In this document: positions 63,238 to 64,000 of the stretch, piece after piece
How positions within the stretch are numbered: position 1 is the stretch's first letter
Layout of the letters: the number at the start of each line of letters is the position of its first letter
From: Stichopus chloronotus
Taxonomy: Eukaryota; Echinodermata; Holothuroidea; Aspidochirotida; Stichopodidae
Length of the DNA: 64,000 bases
Assembly: GCA_021234535.1 (NCBI GenBank)
Contig: CM037843.1
Coordinates: 24,273,911-24,337,910, forward strand
Direction of reading: 5' to 3'
Program-made: the position numbers and the translations under genes
The notes under the pieces: model-generated
What the model was told of the DNA's origin: nothing
The model's database searches: none
Seen by the model: the letters and a program-made list of their open reading frames with translations, nothing else

Positions 63238-64000
63238 CTGACGAAGAACATAGAAAAGAAACATTTGTCTTCAAAATCGATTGCAATGAGTGATGATGCC
63301 CACTGGATAAATGAGTACATCATGTGCTGAGTACCATGATATCAAGAACAGTACAATTAAACAACAAACAAAAACATTACAATAAAATTATGAATGAAAG
63401 TTTGTACAACATTAGCTGCAGACTCAGTTTGTTTGAAGATTACAATGAGCACCAAGTTTGCTGTCACACTGGGCAACACACTGCACGGTGCCTGTTTATT
63501 TTTACCACGGTTGGACACGCTGATATACCACATTCTGTGACATGCAGACAGTCAAGAAAAGTGGATTGTGGAAGTAGATATGTATAAAGGAACTAAATAA
63601 AAGTAAACACATACTTCTTTATTCAAACGGACAGTAAGGTTACTATGGTATAACCATAAATGGAAGTGCAGTAGGTTTTTTGGTACACAAATTTTTCATC
63701 ATGGGAGGTATTTACTATTTGCTTACAGCCTTTTGAGAAAAAGGAAATATGGTGGCACCATTAATTTGAACAAGAAAAATTAAAATTATTGATGTCACAA
63801 AAAAGGTCCTCGACTTTGCAATTATGCCAGAGTATGGCTTTGATCACAAAACTTCATCTCACTAAAAAGTGCATTGCAGCAAAATTCAATAAGCACTAAC
63901 CAGAATGCGAGGAATGAACCAACTATAATAAGCAAAACTTCATTAAAATTTCATAAATTATCTTACGTGCAACTACTAAAGCACAACCACTGATACTGCT
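63238..64000 (-). other. NEK9 upstream intron (partial), no exon seen
   Basis: The next exon upstream should end in phase 1 with an EYxNG-like hinge. I checked the possible minus-strand donors here and none follows sequence resembling the NEK N-lobe, so that exon is presumably beyond the window. Confidence 0.6.

Noticed and set aside
63490..63770. Possible upstream NEK9 hinge exon ending at 63508 or 63757 in phase 1
   Set aside because: The translated ends (VSNRG and LVQING) do not resemble the NEK N-lobe over more than the last two residues, and no N-lobe motif precedes them.

Overview
This is a eukaryotic (animal) genomic window. It is AT-rich and dominated by introns and repeats, and about 1.8 kb of its 64 kb is recognisably coding. 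The only gene I can support is a large multi-exon gene on the minus strand that encodes a NEK9/Nercc1-type protein kinase: a NIMA-family kinase domain followed by an RCC1-type beta-propeller. I reconstructed 17 internal exons. Every junction keeps reading phase, and every exon is bounded by AG acceptor and GT donor dinucleotides. Together they encode about 609 residues, from the hinge of the kinase domain to just past the propeller. The N-lobe of the kinase (ATP-binding region) lies beyond base 64000. The C-terminal tail (coiled coil and the rest) lies beyond base 1 or in exons I cannot recognise.

Layout, following the gene from right to left. Bases 63237-54378 hold five exons with the kinase hinge, catalytic loop, DFG, activation segment and subdomain IX. 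Then comes an intron of about 21.3 kb (33071-54377) full of tandem repeats. One exon with kinase subdomains X-XI lies at 33070-32966, followed by an intron of about 12.8 kb. Bases 20151-18795 hold the end of the kinase domain and a Ser/Thr-rich linker. Bases 17044-6973 hold eight exons encoding the RCC1 propeller. Bases 4196-4143 hold a short exon with the start of the C-terminal tail. The last 4.1 kb (1-4142) holds a LINE fragment, a minisatellite and other repeats.

The repeat content suggests a marine invertebrate deuterostome, most likely an echinoderm, although a hemichordate or lancelet is not excluded. The evidence is a 5'-truncated CR1/L2/RTE-like LINE fragment at 840-1450 with a typical GCGC-TTATAAAT-like 3' region, a tRNA-like SINE remnant, and several copies of a family built from about 135-150 bp tandem monomers (with TGACCTCAAATGACCTTTGACC-like words), a CA microsatellite and a terminal hairpin. 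This is an impression from sequence style, not a database result.

The most interesting non-genic items are four. (1) The satellite + CA-tract + hairpin element family resembles, in architecture, non-autonomous Helentron-like (pearl/HINE) elements. (2) A G-quadruplex motif lies at 59956-59989. (3) The interval from about 60.0 to 62.7 kb is promoter-like and CpG-containing, with broken open frames on the strand opposite NEK9. (4) A perfect foldback-type inverted repeat at 29798-29928 carries a C13 tract in its loop. I found no bacterial-type features and no CRISPR array.
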